Source: Selaginella moellendorffii
Lineage: Eukaryota > Streptophyta > Lycopodiopsida > Selaginellales > Selaginellaceae
Length of the DNA: 64,000 nt
Reading direction: 5' to 3'
Assembly (NCBI RefSeq): GCF_000143415.4
Contig: NW_003314291.1
Span: forward strand, 1,158,517-1,222,516
Below, one piece after another: positions 31,927 to 43,273 of the stretch. The first letter of the stretch is position 1. Every line of letters starts with the position of its first letter. The notes under the pieces are model-generated. The model ran no database searches. It saw only the letters and a list, made by a program, of their open reading frames with translations, and had not been told where the DNA came from. The position numbers and the translations under genes were made by a program.

Positions 31927-34900
31927 ATGGCGGCCGCTGCCGGCGACCAGACGCTTTGGGCCGACGCGACGGAGATCATCTCCCAGGTCTGCCAAGGTAA
32001 GCAACAATCTCCCCCTCATCGCGCCTGCGATTTCGGCGGCATTGAGCTCGGCTGCTTCTTTTTTCCAGAGCTCAGTCCCGGGGAGCTCATCCATGGCGAG
32101 AATTTCAGCCTCTTCGAATCAATGTCGGCTCTCGAGGCAAGGATTTCGAGGTATTGCGCTAGCAGCGCTGCTAATGGTGTGTGCCTGGGCAGATTATGGA
32201 TCCCAAGATGGATGGAGGGATGGATATTGGAGGACCTAAGTCTGTCGAGGACGCGATTGCGAGTGATTTGGCCCCGACCGACTTGTCCATCGCGCAGATC
32301 ATCGATATTATGGATCATCTTCTCTCGTGTGAGGTGGGCAAGCTAGGAAAAGCTCGAGGAGAAGCATTCTCATTTTTACTTTGTTCCTGTGTTCCAGGCT
32401 ACTTGGCACAGGGGTCATTCCTTAGCACAAACAGTTTTCTCGAGCATCTACATGCTCAAGCTGGTGCACGCCTCGTCAATGCCGGTCTTGCATGCGTACT
32501 GCAAGATCACTCGAGCAAGCTGCAACATCGTAAGAACAGCCGTGGCTTTGGCTCACACTCACGAGGTTATTTCTCTCTTTTCTTCTGAAGTCTGTGCTCC
32601 ATGTATTGTTTTAAGTTGGTTTCGTGTTTCCTGTTTGGCTTGCAGGAGGAAGATCTCTTTGTTATTTCCTTCGGACTTCCAATCGACCACGATGACGCGG
32701 ATTGCCTGGCGGTTCTCAACGGGGCGGAGGAAATGTGTGTACGAAGTTTGAGATCGGCGTCTGGGAAGAAGGCTGCGAGCGACGCACGAAGCTCGAAGTC
32801 GGCGTCTGGGAAGAAGCCCGCAAGTGGTATTTCTTATTGGCTGGATTTTTTCTTGGATGGTCAATCATTGATATGTAATTTTTACAGGTGTTGTTCCCCT
32901 ACAGGAAAACCCAGAACTCGAAGCCGATTATTGCCAGAGTGTGCTCAGTCGTCTCCGCTTTCGAAAGGTATTTTTTACCGCTCTCGTCTTGTCGATGGTT
33001 TCTCACTTTAATTGTGCAGGCTTTCAGTCAAATACACGTTCATATGAACAAGCCACAAGGGAAAGGCCTAGAAACTGCAAGAAAACACATTGCCACGGCT
33101 CTGACTGAGCTCTCACTCATCCGGGAGTCAAGAGCTTTTCTCTCTTCTCAGCATGCTTCTCAAGATCCAAACAATCTTTCGTCTACAACAGCCTCGGGGC
33201 GTGGTGTGGTTGGCTTTTTCGAAAACATTAACCGGTCCCTTTTGCCACCGACTCCTCCCCGCTCGATGAAACTGCTCCCATGGTCCGAGGTAAGCATTTA
33301 CATGGGAATTTCACCGTGCTTTCGAGTTCATATTGCATCGTTGGTAGTCTGTCAGGCCTTGGACTATTTTGTGCGCTTGCTGAATGATTTGGATCGCGTG
33401 TGCTCGGTGCCGCTCGATATCGAACTCGAAGAACTCATGCAGCTGATTGTTGATTTTCAAAAGTCACATCCAGATCTTGTGGCAAGGGCCCGAATGCAGG
33501 TACCTTTTTTCTTTTTATGATTGTCTCTTCTAATGGATGACTCTTGCAACCAGCGTCTTGTAATTCAAGACAACAAGCTGTTTGGTATCCGGCCTATGAA
33601 TGATGTGATTTACAAGGCTGCTTATTCTCGTCATGAGGCTCCTCGCGACGATGTGCTGGAGAATTCTTTTCAGCAAGCTGGATGGGTCTGTTAACTGAAG
33701 ATGTCCTTTTAGCCATAGGCTAATGAAAACGTTTGTTTGCAGTTAACGCTCACTTTGCTGAAGGTATTGTGCGCACATCCGGCATGGCAATGCCGGAAGC
33801 TCGGGAAGAGTTTAGACGAATGGAGTGATTTGTTTCATCAAGTAAGCTACCACCCCTTGTCAAAGAGATGTTAATACTGTTTTTTCTTCTAGGTGGATGT
33901 TCTTGGTATGTCTTCGGAAGAATTCAAGAAGAAGGTAGGCACGTTGGTCTTGGTATCACAAAATTGTTACGTCTCTTGATTTTGGCCTTGGCAGTGTGAG
34001 CCTTTTACGACATGGATAGGCTGCCAGGCTTCTTGGATCGCAAAGCAATACTTAATGCTGGGATTCGACCTTGGCTTGTATTCGTCAGATGACTATTGCA
34101 TGGTCTATCGGTAAGTTGATTATAGTTTTCGTTCACATTTATGTTGTCCAGGTGGATACAGGTACCTTGATCACGTCCTGCTGACATATTTGCACTACAA
34201 ACTGGCGAAAGAGAAGGAAAAGGACGAGGAACAGTCTGAAGAAAAGAAGCCGTCATCACTTGTAGCAGGTGCTAAAACTCATTTGTTTTCGCAAGGCGGG
34301 CCTTGTGGAAGCAAAGATTGCAAAACTTTTGTTTCAGTGGGCTCACCAGAGGGCGTCTCTTGTTGCTAGCCAAGAAGAAGTCGAAAAAGAAAAAACCAGG
34401 AAAGAACCCAGACCCAAAAATTATCTTGCTGCATTGCCTGAGCGACCTCTGCAAAGGATATATTTGGGTATGTTGCACTCTAGAGTTCATACATTCTTTA
34501 CACATGTTTTCAGATGCTTGACGGGCTGATCAAAGACGGTAAAATCCAGCAAAGAAAAATGGAATTCACCACCGAGCGAGAGGTTGTCCTGTTTGTTTTC
34601 TGCTTTGCTTATGATTTAACTTTCTCTTTTTCTCCAGAGATATACTCAACGATTCGAGCTGCTGCTGAAATTGTTGGTACCGTCGCCACTATCGTTTGCT
34701 CGTTTCAAAGAAACTACAAGACTACGGCAGTACTCGGTACATGATTTCTTTCCTTGTTGCCGTGTTTCCATCTGGAATTTTTGTTTTCAATCGTGCAGGC
34801 CAGTGATCTCTACCAGTATGCATGCAAGCAGTTCATGGCTGTGGAGCAGTGCTTGCGAAACTTGAGCATATCACGCGGTGAAACTCCGGAGTTGAGCCAC

Positions 34901-35062
34901 GCGCAAAGCATTTTGGAGATAAAGCAGCTCGAGCAGGTTGTGTCGAGGAACAAAGTAGCGCTCCAGATTGTGGACAGATCTCAGCCAGGCGAAACGCTCA
35001 AGGTGTCGTTGCAATTCTCACAACACCCAGCCTTTGGCGTCATCGTCGTCAAGAATTCGTGA
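31927..35062 (+). CDS. NAA35: NatC N-alpha-acetyltransferase auxiliary subunit (NAA35/MAK10)
   Basis: About 17 exons with introns of 50 to 80 bp. Clear exons: 31927-31996, 32069-32136, 32193-32333, 32398-32565, 32646-32823, 32888-32967, 33020-33289, 33356-33499, 33554-33685, 33743-33841, 33893-33934, 33995-34110, 34162 to about 34255, a following exon to about 34467, 34514-34582, 34638-34736, 34799-35062. The family signature ALEIMDPKMDGGMD spans exons 2-3. Others are LRFRKAFSQIHVHMNKPQGKG, FVRLLNDLDRVC and DLYQYACKQFMAVEQC near the end. NAA35 anchors the NatC complex to ribosomes and supports acetylation of Met-Leu/Ile/Phe starts. The second intron begins GC rather than GT. Exon 5 carries an odd duplicated SASGKK segment. 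The joint near 34255-34340 is uncertain. Probably intact. Confidence 0.9.
32137..32192 (+). other. GC-AG intron of NAA35
   Basis: Only the donor GAG|GCAAGG joined to GGCAG|ATTATG keeps the conserved SALEIMDPKMD sequence in frame. The nearby GT (GAG|GTATTG) would shift the frame. Confidence 0.75.
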
Positions 35063-35282
35063 GGCGCCAGAGTAAACTTTTTCTTTTTTCTGAAAGATTT
35101 TTGCCATTGACGATCATGGTGTGTGTAGCTTTGGCTATACTAAACGATTTTCACAAGCTCAAAGTCACTGAATTTCTTCTCGGTAAATTCAAGGGACGAT
35201 CCAAAAAAGCTCTTGATCTTCGAGAGAAGTTGCCACGATTGTCTTCGTGACTTCTCATCGGCCGAACGGACGATCACTATGA
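35063..35282. other. Tail-to-tail 3' region of NAA35 and UPM1
   Basis: 220 bp hold both 3' untranslated ends. A 63-codon frame here is not a gene. No AATAAA signal is visible on the plus strand. Confidence 0.5.
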
Positions 35283-36827
35283 TCACTTTGAGAGCTGGCT
35301 GGGCAGGACGGGGTCGGGACCTCTGGAGCTCCTGTCTCTGGGCTCGTTTTCATCAGCTCTAGCAGACCCTGGTGTAGATCTCTCCGGCCATAGCGGCGAC
35401 AAAGCAACCACTCGTCCGATGAAGATCAGAGTGGGAGACACGAGCTGAGTTGCTGCTACTTCGCTCGGCAGATTGGCGAGCTCGGCAAATACCTGAAAGC
35501 GAATCGAGAAAGATTGCTAAGCCGCGGAGATGAGAGTGGTGAAAGGAGCGTACCGTTCGCTGTTGCTCTGTGGTGCCTCGTTCTATGGCGGCTGCCGGAG
35601 TATCGGGAGGAAGTCCATTTGCGATAAACCTCTCTGCAAGAGCTGGGAGTGTCGCAAGTCCCATGTAGATCACAAGCGTAGAATCGGGGTCTGCCGCTTG
35701 CTCTGCGACGTAGAGGGGATCTTTCCCTCCTTTCCTTGCATGACCCGTGAGAAATCTTACGCTGCATGCAACGAGGTATGAATGAGACGAACTTCACACG
35801 AAAGATGGAACTTTTACCTGTTTGCGACGCCTCTGTGAGTGAGAGGTATCCCAAGTCCAGCAGCAATTCCAGACGCTGCAGTGATACCTTGCGAAAGAAG
35901 ATAATGTAGTTTGAGAAACTAGCAGCTGGGAGGAGGAAAGGATTTCGAGCTACCTGGGACGACAGTCACAGCAATTCCTTGCTCTTGGAGGAAATCCATT
36001 TCTTCACCTCCTCGACCAAATACCTGCAAGAATGGCCTTGAGGAGAAATATAACACTAAGAGAGAATGTTCATACCAGAGGATCACCTCCCTTGAGCCTT
36101 AAAACGGTGGCGCCAGCCTCTGCAAAATTGAGGAGCAGCTCATGAATCTCGTCCTATAACCAAGAGATGCCAGGAAATTTACTTCCTCCTTAGAAACGAT
36201 CAAAATGAAAGAAGGAAACAAGAAGAAAGTGTGGCTTACCTGGGTGCGACTGTGGTAACCGGAAGTTTTTCCCACGTAGAGCAGCTTGGCACCTTCGTGA
36301 ACCATGTCCAAGATGCTCGTAGAAACAAGCCGATCGTACAAGACCAAGTCGGCTGTCCTCATCAAACGCACTGCCTTGAGAGTGAGAAGCTCGGGATCTC
36401 CAGGCCCAGTTCCAACCAGGAACACATTCCCTGCTTTCCATCTCTTGGAGGGCGACGATGGATCGCTTCCTTCTTCCTTCTTGCGCTGCCTTCTCAGCAG
36501 TTCCAGAACCTCTCGCAGCTCTGGCAATCTCGTTGCTATATCGTTCTCCTCTTCACGAGAACTCTCGGAGGTTTCTTCCCGGCATCCTGGACAAGAATTT
36601 TCTACACCGCCGCTGCGAAATTCTAGCCTACCCCCTCCTCGTACTTTCTTGATCGAATCCTTCTCAGTGAATGGAGATATCGAGGCTCTTAGCCTGAGTT
36701 GCGAGAAACGAGCCGACGATCCACGATCTCCTCTGGCGGAGCAAAGCTCGGCGCTGCTCTCGGCGATGCAGCGCGAAATATCGGAGCTGGAGAAGATCGC
36801 CCTGGTAGCAGCAGCAGCTAGCGCCAT
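35283..36827 (-). CDS. UPM1: Uroporphyrinogen-III C-methyltransferase (siroheme synthesis)
   Basis: Six exons: 36240-36827, 36076-36153, 35954-36023, 35818-35887, 35554-35761, 35283-35492. All joints are GT-AG and in frame, 407 residues. The start at 36827 has a good context (GCC before ATGG). An Ala/Ser/Arg-rich transit-like end and a linker rich in charged residues are followed from about residue 135 by the SAM-binding core FLVGTGPGDPELLTLKAVR, then DLVLYDRLVS, TVLRLKGGDPLVFGRGGEE, PGITAASGIAAGLGIPLTHR, VRFLTGHARKGGKDPLY, TLVIYMGLATLP and TLIFIGRVVAL. The enzyme transfers two methyl groups from S-adenosylmethionine to uroporphyrinogen III, giving precorrin-2, in plastids. Siroheme made from it serves nitrite and sulfite reductases. 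The last 25 residues, rich in Arg/Asp/Pro/Ser, are a lineage extension. Appears intact. Confidence 0.92.
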
Positions 36828-37323
36828 GGAAGAAATTCTCGCCGCTAGCTCCCCGGGCTACCGGAAGATTTCTAGAGAATGTACCTGGCGCTTGGGAGTG
36901 ATGGATGGATCTCGTGGTGGAAGGGCGGCTCTCCTAAAACCCTAGAAGGAAGAGGAGAGCAAATAAAACCCATTCATCCCATGGCGGCATGGAAGGGGCA
37001 ATGGTCCAATGGCCCCATTCAAGGGCCCCCAAAATCCAACGGCCCTCTTTTATAACCGCCCTATCCCTAAAAGCCAGAGTGACGTGGAAAGGGCAAAAAA
37101 ATATTTCGAGGGAGGGAGCTTGGATTTCAAAGCTCTCGCACGGCGCCAGGGCTAGGGTTCTTCGATCGCCGCCAAGAATCGCGAGAAGGAGCCGCCGGAT
37201 CCCTGCGCAATGCCTTGAGGTATGATCCGATCCAACAGGCGCCTGGATAGGATGGATGATTTGGGTGCTCTACGTTAGAAATGCGCAAGATCGCCAGGGT
37301 CACGGGCTAGAGAGGTAGAGATT
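36828..37323. promoter_or_regulatory. Shared divergent promoter region
   Basis: 496 bp between the start codons of the methyltransferase (leftward) and the coiled-coil gene (rightward). Contains AAACCCTAG near 36936 and its reverse CTAGGGTT near 37151, both telo-box-like, and several GGCCC motifs at 37010-37045 (GGCCCC, GGGCCCCC). TTTTATAAC at about 37049 may be a TATA box for the rightward gene. Confidence 0.5.
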
Positions 37324-40300
37324 ATGGAGAAGCGATCGCTGCCGCTGAATTTCTACTGCCGGAGCGCCAGGCTGCTGCTCAAAAAGGCCACGTTTTCCAG
37401 GAAATCTAACTTGCTGGCCGAGGAGCTCCGGCATCTCAAGAAGTTTAGTACGCTTGCGTTCTCGGTGATTCCTTCGCATCCCGAGTATGAGGACGAGAAG
37501 GGCAGGAAGCTTGCCGAGGACTTGGAGGACTACATGGCTGATGTCCGGGAGAGGATAGAAGAGCTCGAGGAGGAGCTCACGTCAACTAGCTCCTTGGCAG
37601 GTTACAGGAAGTCGGGATCTTTCAATCGCAAGGAGCTTGTTGCAAGGCATGAGAAGAATGTTGGCAAGAGACAGCACGTATGGGCGAGGTTTGTTCGAAA
37701 GCTTTATGATGCGGCTCCATGCTTCTCAGCGAGGCTGAAGAAACGACCACCGCAACCTCTGGCGGGTAAGCCAAAGGTTCTATGTTTTCTTTTTCTTCTT
37801 CTCTCGTTTCATGCTTTCACTGTAATGCAGGGCAGCTTTCAGGGAGCCGCTCGTCGAAGGAGTCAAGCTCTCGCTTCTTGTATAACGTGGCAGAAGTAGC
37901 CTCGCTTTCTTCAGATGGTCAAGTTAGTGATGATATGCAAGATGACGAGCGCGTACCTGATAGGAGTTTGAAGATCACAGCTTCCAACGAGATAACGCTG
38001 GACATTAGAAGGAAGGTGGAGAGGCATGATACAACATCGCTGGACACCGAGAGCACAACGAGAACGCAGCTCATGCAACAGATAGCAGAGGCCACAAACT
38101 TGAGTCTCGAGGGAAGATTCTTGAACCTCCAGACCATAGTCATGCAGTTGAGGGACTCGATGGAAGGGCTGAGGTCACGGGTCGAGGAAGAAGGCAAAAG
38201 GTGGAGAGGGAGGGCGGAGACTTTGGAAAGGAAGCTGAAGCTCATGAAGGATGAAACAGAGAATGATTTTTCCGGGCTTAAGCGTCAGGTGGAAGAGGAT
38301 ATGAAGAAAGCATGCGGGGTCTCTGGGGAAGATCAGGAACTGCGGAAGAAAGCGAACGTGAAACAAAAGTTTGAAGACATGATGCAAACATCTTCGGGAG
38401 AGGTTGAAGAGTTTAGGACACAGGTGAATCAGTTTGTTACACAGACGCAAAAGATGCTTACGCTGGGGCTGGAGGAGCGGTTTCTGGATTCCTTGAGTGA
38501 AGTAAGAACGGATCTCAAGAACGATATCAGCAATCTAGAAATCGGTTTCTCCAAAGACGTTGATAATCTTCGACAGGAAATGGCTTCTCGATACGAGTCG
38601 ATGCTGATCGACGTCGAGATGGGAAGAATAGGTGGCCAGCAACAGATCAACACTCTAAAGAAACAAAGGTTTGAGAATGGCGCACAAGCAGCACCGGCAC
38701 CGAATGATGTGACTAAGCAGGTGGATGCTCTGCGCGCTGATGTTACCTCATTACACAGGGACTTCGAAAGGCTTTGCGATGACCAGAAGTTTGAAAAGCT
38801 GCAACTCCGGAAGCGGCTGCAGTGCTCCAAGCAAGAGGTTATGGAAGCGAGGGTCGACACCGAAGTGTGGATAAAAGAATGCGAGGTTCAAGTGAAAGAA
38901 TTCAGGCACGACTTGATAGAGCTAAGAGGAGAACAAGAGGAGATGAAGGTGGACGTCGAAGTTCTAAAGAGGCAGCAGTCAGAAAGGGAGTATCCCAGGC
39001 GGAGGTCTTTTGACGAGAAATATGAAGGTTCGGGTACGGGACTGCCAGTGGAATTTGCCAGCAATCTCCTGATGGTGGAAAAGGTTGAGAAGTTTTCGAA
39101 GCTTTACACCGGTTGCTTAGAGGACTTGCGGACAAGGCTGTGCAGGATAGAGTCAGCTCAAGATTGCATAGGCGATCTCCAGACCAGAGTATACAGGCTG
39201 GAAGCTGCTGAGCAGACGTTATCGACAACTCCAGGCGATACTATGGCTTTGATTGAACGGGAGAGGTCTCTGGCAACTTCAGCTGCCACAGATGCGATTG
39301 CAGCAGCCTCGCGGACAAAAGAGATGCTGGAGGAAACGTTCGGGACGTTTCTCTCACAGATTGTCAGTGCTAAAGAGAAGGCCGGCGGGAGAGACGTGGT
39401 CGAGCTATCCGGTGATGAACCAAAGCAAGAACGCCACCTGAAGACCACCGTGCAGCGCCTGAATCGTCAGATGAAGGAAGTCTTCGAGAGGTTGACAAGC
39501 GTTTCCTGCGGGAAGACACCAGGAGGTGGCAAGAAACTTTCAAAGGCTGGGACAAAGAAGGAACTCAAGTCCAGCAGCGAGGTTTTTATGCCAAGTGTGA
39601 CAAGCATCGAGAACAAGATCAAAGCCGCGGCAGGGATCATGAGCCAGATGAACGACCGGATTCACAGGCTAGAGACCGTGCAGCAGGGGCTCAGCCGGTC
39701 CATCGACGACGCTCGCAAAGGAAACCAGGCGCTGAGGAAAGCTGCCAACTTCTGGCTGCCAAGGTACGAGGCAACCGCGAAACTGGTGATGGAAATCAGC
39801 GGCAGGCTGGCTTCGATCGAGCAACGAAAGCCCTTGACAGATATGATGGATCCAAGCTCGGAGCAGCAGAAAGCAGCCGGTAATACTACAAAGCCGGGCC
39901 TGGGCATGGAGGCCACTGACAGATTGCTTGCGCTGGAGAGCCGGATGGATCACATCGCTTCCGCAACGTACGCAAACCTGAGGTAACCACCGCTTGTCCG
40001 AAGATAGATTTTCACTAGCTAAAACACTCTTTTGTTCTTGTTCCTCCAGGCTGCTAGATGCCAAAGTCGAGCACGCCAGCATTGGCATGAGATCAGCACT
40101 GGACATCGCCACCGAGACGGAAGACAAATGCAGCTCTCTGGGAGGAGAGCTCGTCAAAGTCTTCCGGCTCATCCTCACTGCACGAGAGAGCCCGACGACG
40201 AGAAAGCCCGACTCGCCACCGCTTTGTCCTCCCGAGCGGGGGCCTCAAGAGCGAGCAAAGTCTCCCGGTGGTGCTAGATCTCCTCCACCTCCAGCCGCAA

Positions 40301-40446
40301 GGTCTCCAGCTCCAGCGAAGTCGCCAGAATCAAGGAATCGAACGCAGACGCAGCAGCTCTACAACCCGTTACCAGCCAAGCCCGTGAAACGCATCAGCCT
40401 CAAGTTCGGAGACCAAGGCAACATCTTCACCAACGCTCCAAGATAG
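37324..40446 (+). CDS. Long coiled-coil protein, unidentified
   Basis: Three exons (37324-37765, 37831-39982, 40050-40446), 996 residues, both introns about 65 bp and GT-AG. The N-terminal part has a basic, conserved-looking block: LNFYCRSARLLLKKATFSRK and SNLLAEELRHLKKFSTLAF, then an acidic helix RERIEELEEELTS. Residues from about 200 to 860 are almost continuous heptad-type coiled coil (for example ESTTRTQLMQQIAEAT, GLRSRVEEEGKRWRGRAETL). The C-end is Pro/Ser/Lys-rich (KSPGGARSPPPPAARSPAP) and closes with RISLKFGDQGNIFTNAPR. No motor, membrane or catalytic domain is visible. A cytoskeletal or nuclear-envelope scaffold is possible, but I cannot name a family. It shares its upstream region with the methyltransferase gene. 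Confidence 0.82.
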
Positions 40447-40753
40447 TTTCTATACATATACATGTATTGAACAGCTCCATCTCCAACTTCCATGGATCTT
40501 CTTTCTGATCAATGAAAATTCCCTGGAGGCTGTACAGTTCTTAAGAAAGAGAAGCGAAGAGAAGAAAGAAAAATACCAGGCCTTTCGAATGGATGGATTG
40601 AAAGAATGGTATACGACGAAAATCACTGCAAAGAAGCAAAAACTTTCCTGTGTCAAAACGGAAGAACAAAAAGAAAGCGAAGAAGACAGTACCTATAGAT
40701 TGAGAAGAACTCCTTCCGTCCCCCTCTGGAGAGAGCGAAATCTTCGCTCGCAG

Positions 40754-42868
40754 TTAGTAGAGTCGCTTCTTACACCTTCGAGCCCCGCAGTAGCACCGCT
40801 TCTTCTTGATCTTCCCGTCGCTGTCCCTCACCGAGTCGATCTCGTAGCCATAGTCGTAGGAGAGCTCCTCGAAAGGCCGGATGTTCTTCATGGCGAACAT
40901 CATAACGTGCGGATACGCCATGTCGTTGTGGTCGTTGAAAACGCACTGGACGAACATGTTGGGGTCGCAGCTATGGTTGATAAACCTGGAAACGTTCCCG
41001 CAGCTCCCAGCGTCGATGGACATATGACCATCCTCCACCACCTCGCAAATCTCCCCTCCATCCTTCTCCTCGAAGAAGCTGGATATGTCCACCCCGCGGG
41101 AGCGGCTCCCCTTGATGCAATCTATGTCGAAGATGTACTCGTCCTGCCCGACTCGCCGCTCGGCCTCCTCGTTGCTTATGAGCTCGCCAACGTACTCGCA
41201 GATGAAGCTCCCGAACGGGATGGCCTCCCAGGAGCGCACCCCCCACCCCCGGTTCTCCGTCTTGAAAACCTCGAGCTTCCTCGTCTGGCCTTGCTGGGAG
41301 AGTCGCAGCGGGCAGCTCGCCGCGCAGCGGCACATCGGTCCACACTCGTACAGGATCGTCTTCGACTCGTACAGCGCCCCGTCCGTGTATGGCATCTTGT
41401 TGCTGTTCTTCCCGATGCACAGGCAGCTGGCCGAGTCCCCGCACCGCCCCACGCAGCGGCACCCCGTCGGGTACGACGGCTGGAGGAAGCCCGGGGGAAA
41501 GATGGTCTTGGTGATGTAGGTGAAAGGTGGCGGCGGCCCCGGGGCCGCGTCGACGTCGTTCACGGCACAGATTGGAACCCGCTCTCGCCCTCCGGAGATG
41601 TCCTCGCACACCACCGCCTTGCGAGCCTCCATCTTCGCCTGGAGCTTCCCGGAGAACTTGACGATCCTGGAACCCAGCTCCAGCTGCCCTGGGTCGCGCT
41701 CGAGGCTGTACTTAAACACCCGGAACCCCGACATGCCGGTCTCGGCCCAGAAGTGGGTGACCCTGTAGAGACCGTCGTAGCTGTAGATCTTCCCCGAGGG
41801 GCTCTTGGAATCCAGGCAGCCGCGGGTGACTCGAACGGGGACGTCGTACTTGCAGCTGTTGGCAAGGCCCAAGTTCCCCTTGACGAGCTCCTGGTCGCGG
41901 TACTGCCGCTTGTCGCCGTGGTAGGCGTTCCCTCCCTGGCCCGTGTACGTGAACGTCTCGCCACTGTCGACGTCGTCCTCGTATCCGCCCGAGAGAACCA
42001 AGCTGCAAGCGATGAGCTCGCCAAACTTGTTCTCGTTGGGCCGGATGGTGTCGATGCCGGCCTGGGTCTGGCGGTGGAGGCCGACGATGCACATCGCGAT
42101 CCGGAAGAAGAAGATGTCGCCAACTTCCACCCCGGGAACCGGGCCGATACGTTTCGCTCGGTTCACCCACATGTTCTTCTCCTTCAGGGCAGCGGCCGCC
42201 TTTTGCGAGCAGTCGCCCGTCACCTTGTCGCGCACGTAGCATATCCGGAGCTTCTCGTACGCCGAAAGTGCGTTGGTCACCTTGATCCGGTCATCGCTGC
42301 TGCCGCTGGCGGTGTCCGGGGCGGCGGCGGCGGCGGTGAAGAGCCCGTCGGCGTCGTCGTCCTCGGAGTCCGAGAGCTCCGCCACGCAAACGTTTGGATC
42401 CGCCTCCTTGAGTGGCTGGACCTTGATGGCTTCCTCGCCGGAGTGACGAGGAAGAGGGAGCGCGGTCATGGTGGAAGAAGAGGGACTCATCGCCTTCCGG
42501 CTCACAATCACCCAATCAGTCGGCTCCACCAACGCCGTGATCGTCCCTGACGCTGGCGCCTCCCAGCACTCGTCCGGGTCCACGATCGTGTCGTCCTCCT
42601 CCTCCTCCACGGGCGAGATCTTTGGCCTCTTACTGTCCTCGATCTCTCCCTCCTCCTCTTCCTGTTCCTCCTGTTCCTCCTCCTCCTCGTCTTCGGAATC
42701 CAAGACCATAACGGGCATGACCCTCTTTCTATCCTGCGGTGTGCCTGCTTCTACACCGCATTGGCTACCTCGATCTTCCTCGTCGGCGACCATGGAGGAG
42801 GACGACTGCTGCTGCTGGATCTTGCGTGAATTCGCTGGCCACCGCCGCACCGCCACCGGCCGCTCCAT
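40754..42868 (-). CDS. SUVH-type histone H3K9 methyltransferase (SRA-preSET-SET)
   Basis: Intronless, 704 residues, start at 42868 (MERPVAVRRWPANS). The N-part is acidic and low in complexity (runs of Glu around residue 60). Then the SRA/YDG domain: GPVPGVEVGDIFFFRIAMC, HRQTQAGIDTI, SGGYEDDVDSGETFTYTGQG and YDGLYRVTHFW, which recognises methylated DNA. Next is pre-SET with clustered cysteines (CRCVGRCGDSASCLC, YECGPMCRC), then SET with NRGWGVRSWEAIPFGSFICEY, RFINHSCDPNM and ELSYDYGYEID, and post-SET CYCGARRC. All zinc-binding cysteines and the NHSCDPN and GWGV cofactor motifs are present. In plants SUVH4/KYP-like enzymes place H3K9me2 and support CHG DNA methylation of transposons. I cannot assign the exact SUVH subgroup. 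Appears intact and nuclear. Confidence 0.92.
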   Translation of the reverse strand: MERPVAVRRWPANSRKIQQQQSSSSMVADEEDRGSQCGVEAGTPQDRKRVMPVMVLDSEDEEEEEQEEQEEEEGEIEDSKRPKISPVEEEEDDTIVDPDECWEAPASGTITALVEPTDWVIVSRKAMSPSSSTMTALPLPRHSGEEAIKVQPLKEADPNVCVAELSDSEDDDADGLFTAAAAAPDTASGSSDDRIKVTNALSAYEKLRICYVRDKVTGDCSQKAAAALKEKNMWVNRAKRIGPVPGVEVGDIFFFRIAMCIVGLHRQTQAGIDTIRPNENKFGELIACSLVLSGGYEDDVDSGETFTYTGQGGNAYHGDKRQYRDQELVKGNLGLANSCKYDVPVRVTRGCLDSKSPSGKIYSYDGLYRVTHFWAETGMSGFRVFKYSLERDPGQLELGSRIVKFSGKLQAKMEARKAVVCEDISGGRERVPICAVNDVDAAPGPPPPFTYITKTIFPPGFLQPSYPTGCRCVGRCGDSASCLCIGKNSNKMPYTDGALYESKTILYECGPMCRCAASCPLRLSQQGQTRKLEVFKTENRGWGVRSWEAIPFGSFICEYVGELISNEEAERRVGQDEYIFDIDCIKGSRSRGVDISSFFEEKDGGEICEVVEDGHMSIDAGSCGNVSRFINHSCDPNMFVQCVFNDHNDMAYPHVMMFAMKNIRPFEELSYDYGYEIDSVRDSDGKIKKKRCYCGARRCKKRLY

Positions 42869-42978
42869 CGATCTGAGAGATCACTCCCCACCCCTCCCGC
42901 CCGCCTAGAAGATGAAACAGAGTAGCCCTAACCCTACATTTTAGGTCTCCTGATTCGGGAATTTACGCCAGTGCAATT

Positions 42979-43273
42979 GATGTAAGCCCTAAAAGGTTGA
43001 AAAGCACCCCCTTTGCTATTTACGTTTACTGTTCAGAGAGACAATATCGTGTGAAAGAGAGGACTTCTCATGAAGAGCTTGGTCCTGTTGGTTCACATCA
43101 TGTAACAGCAGCAACCAAAGATCTTGCTCGCAATTTGTGAAACCCTAAAGATGTAAGCCCTAAAAGGTTGAAAAGCTCGTGTGAAAGAGAGGACTTCTCA
43201 TGAGGAGCTTGGTGGTTCACATCAGGTCCTGTAACAGCAGCAACCAAAGATCTTGCTCGCAATTTGTGAAACC
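42979..43273. repeat. Tandem duplication, 171 and about 124 bp units
   Basis: Copy 1 at 42979-43149 and copy 2 at 43150-43273 both start GATGTAAGCCCTAAAAGG and end CGCAATTTGTGAAACC. Copy 2 lacks about 46 bp after AAAGC. They lie upstream of the SUVH gene start and may belong to its promoter. Confidence 0.8.

Noticed and set aside
34228-34290. Very small introns of 34 or 44 nt in NAA35
   Set aside because: Frames can be joined in several ways here; the canonical acceptor at 34337 and others compete, so I left this joint open.
40589-42550. 653-codon plus-strand frame opposite the SUVH gene
   Set aside because: Antisense shadow of a GC-rich intact gene; no motif of its own.
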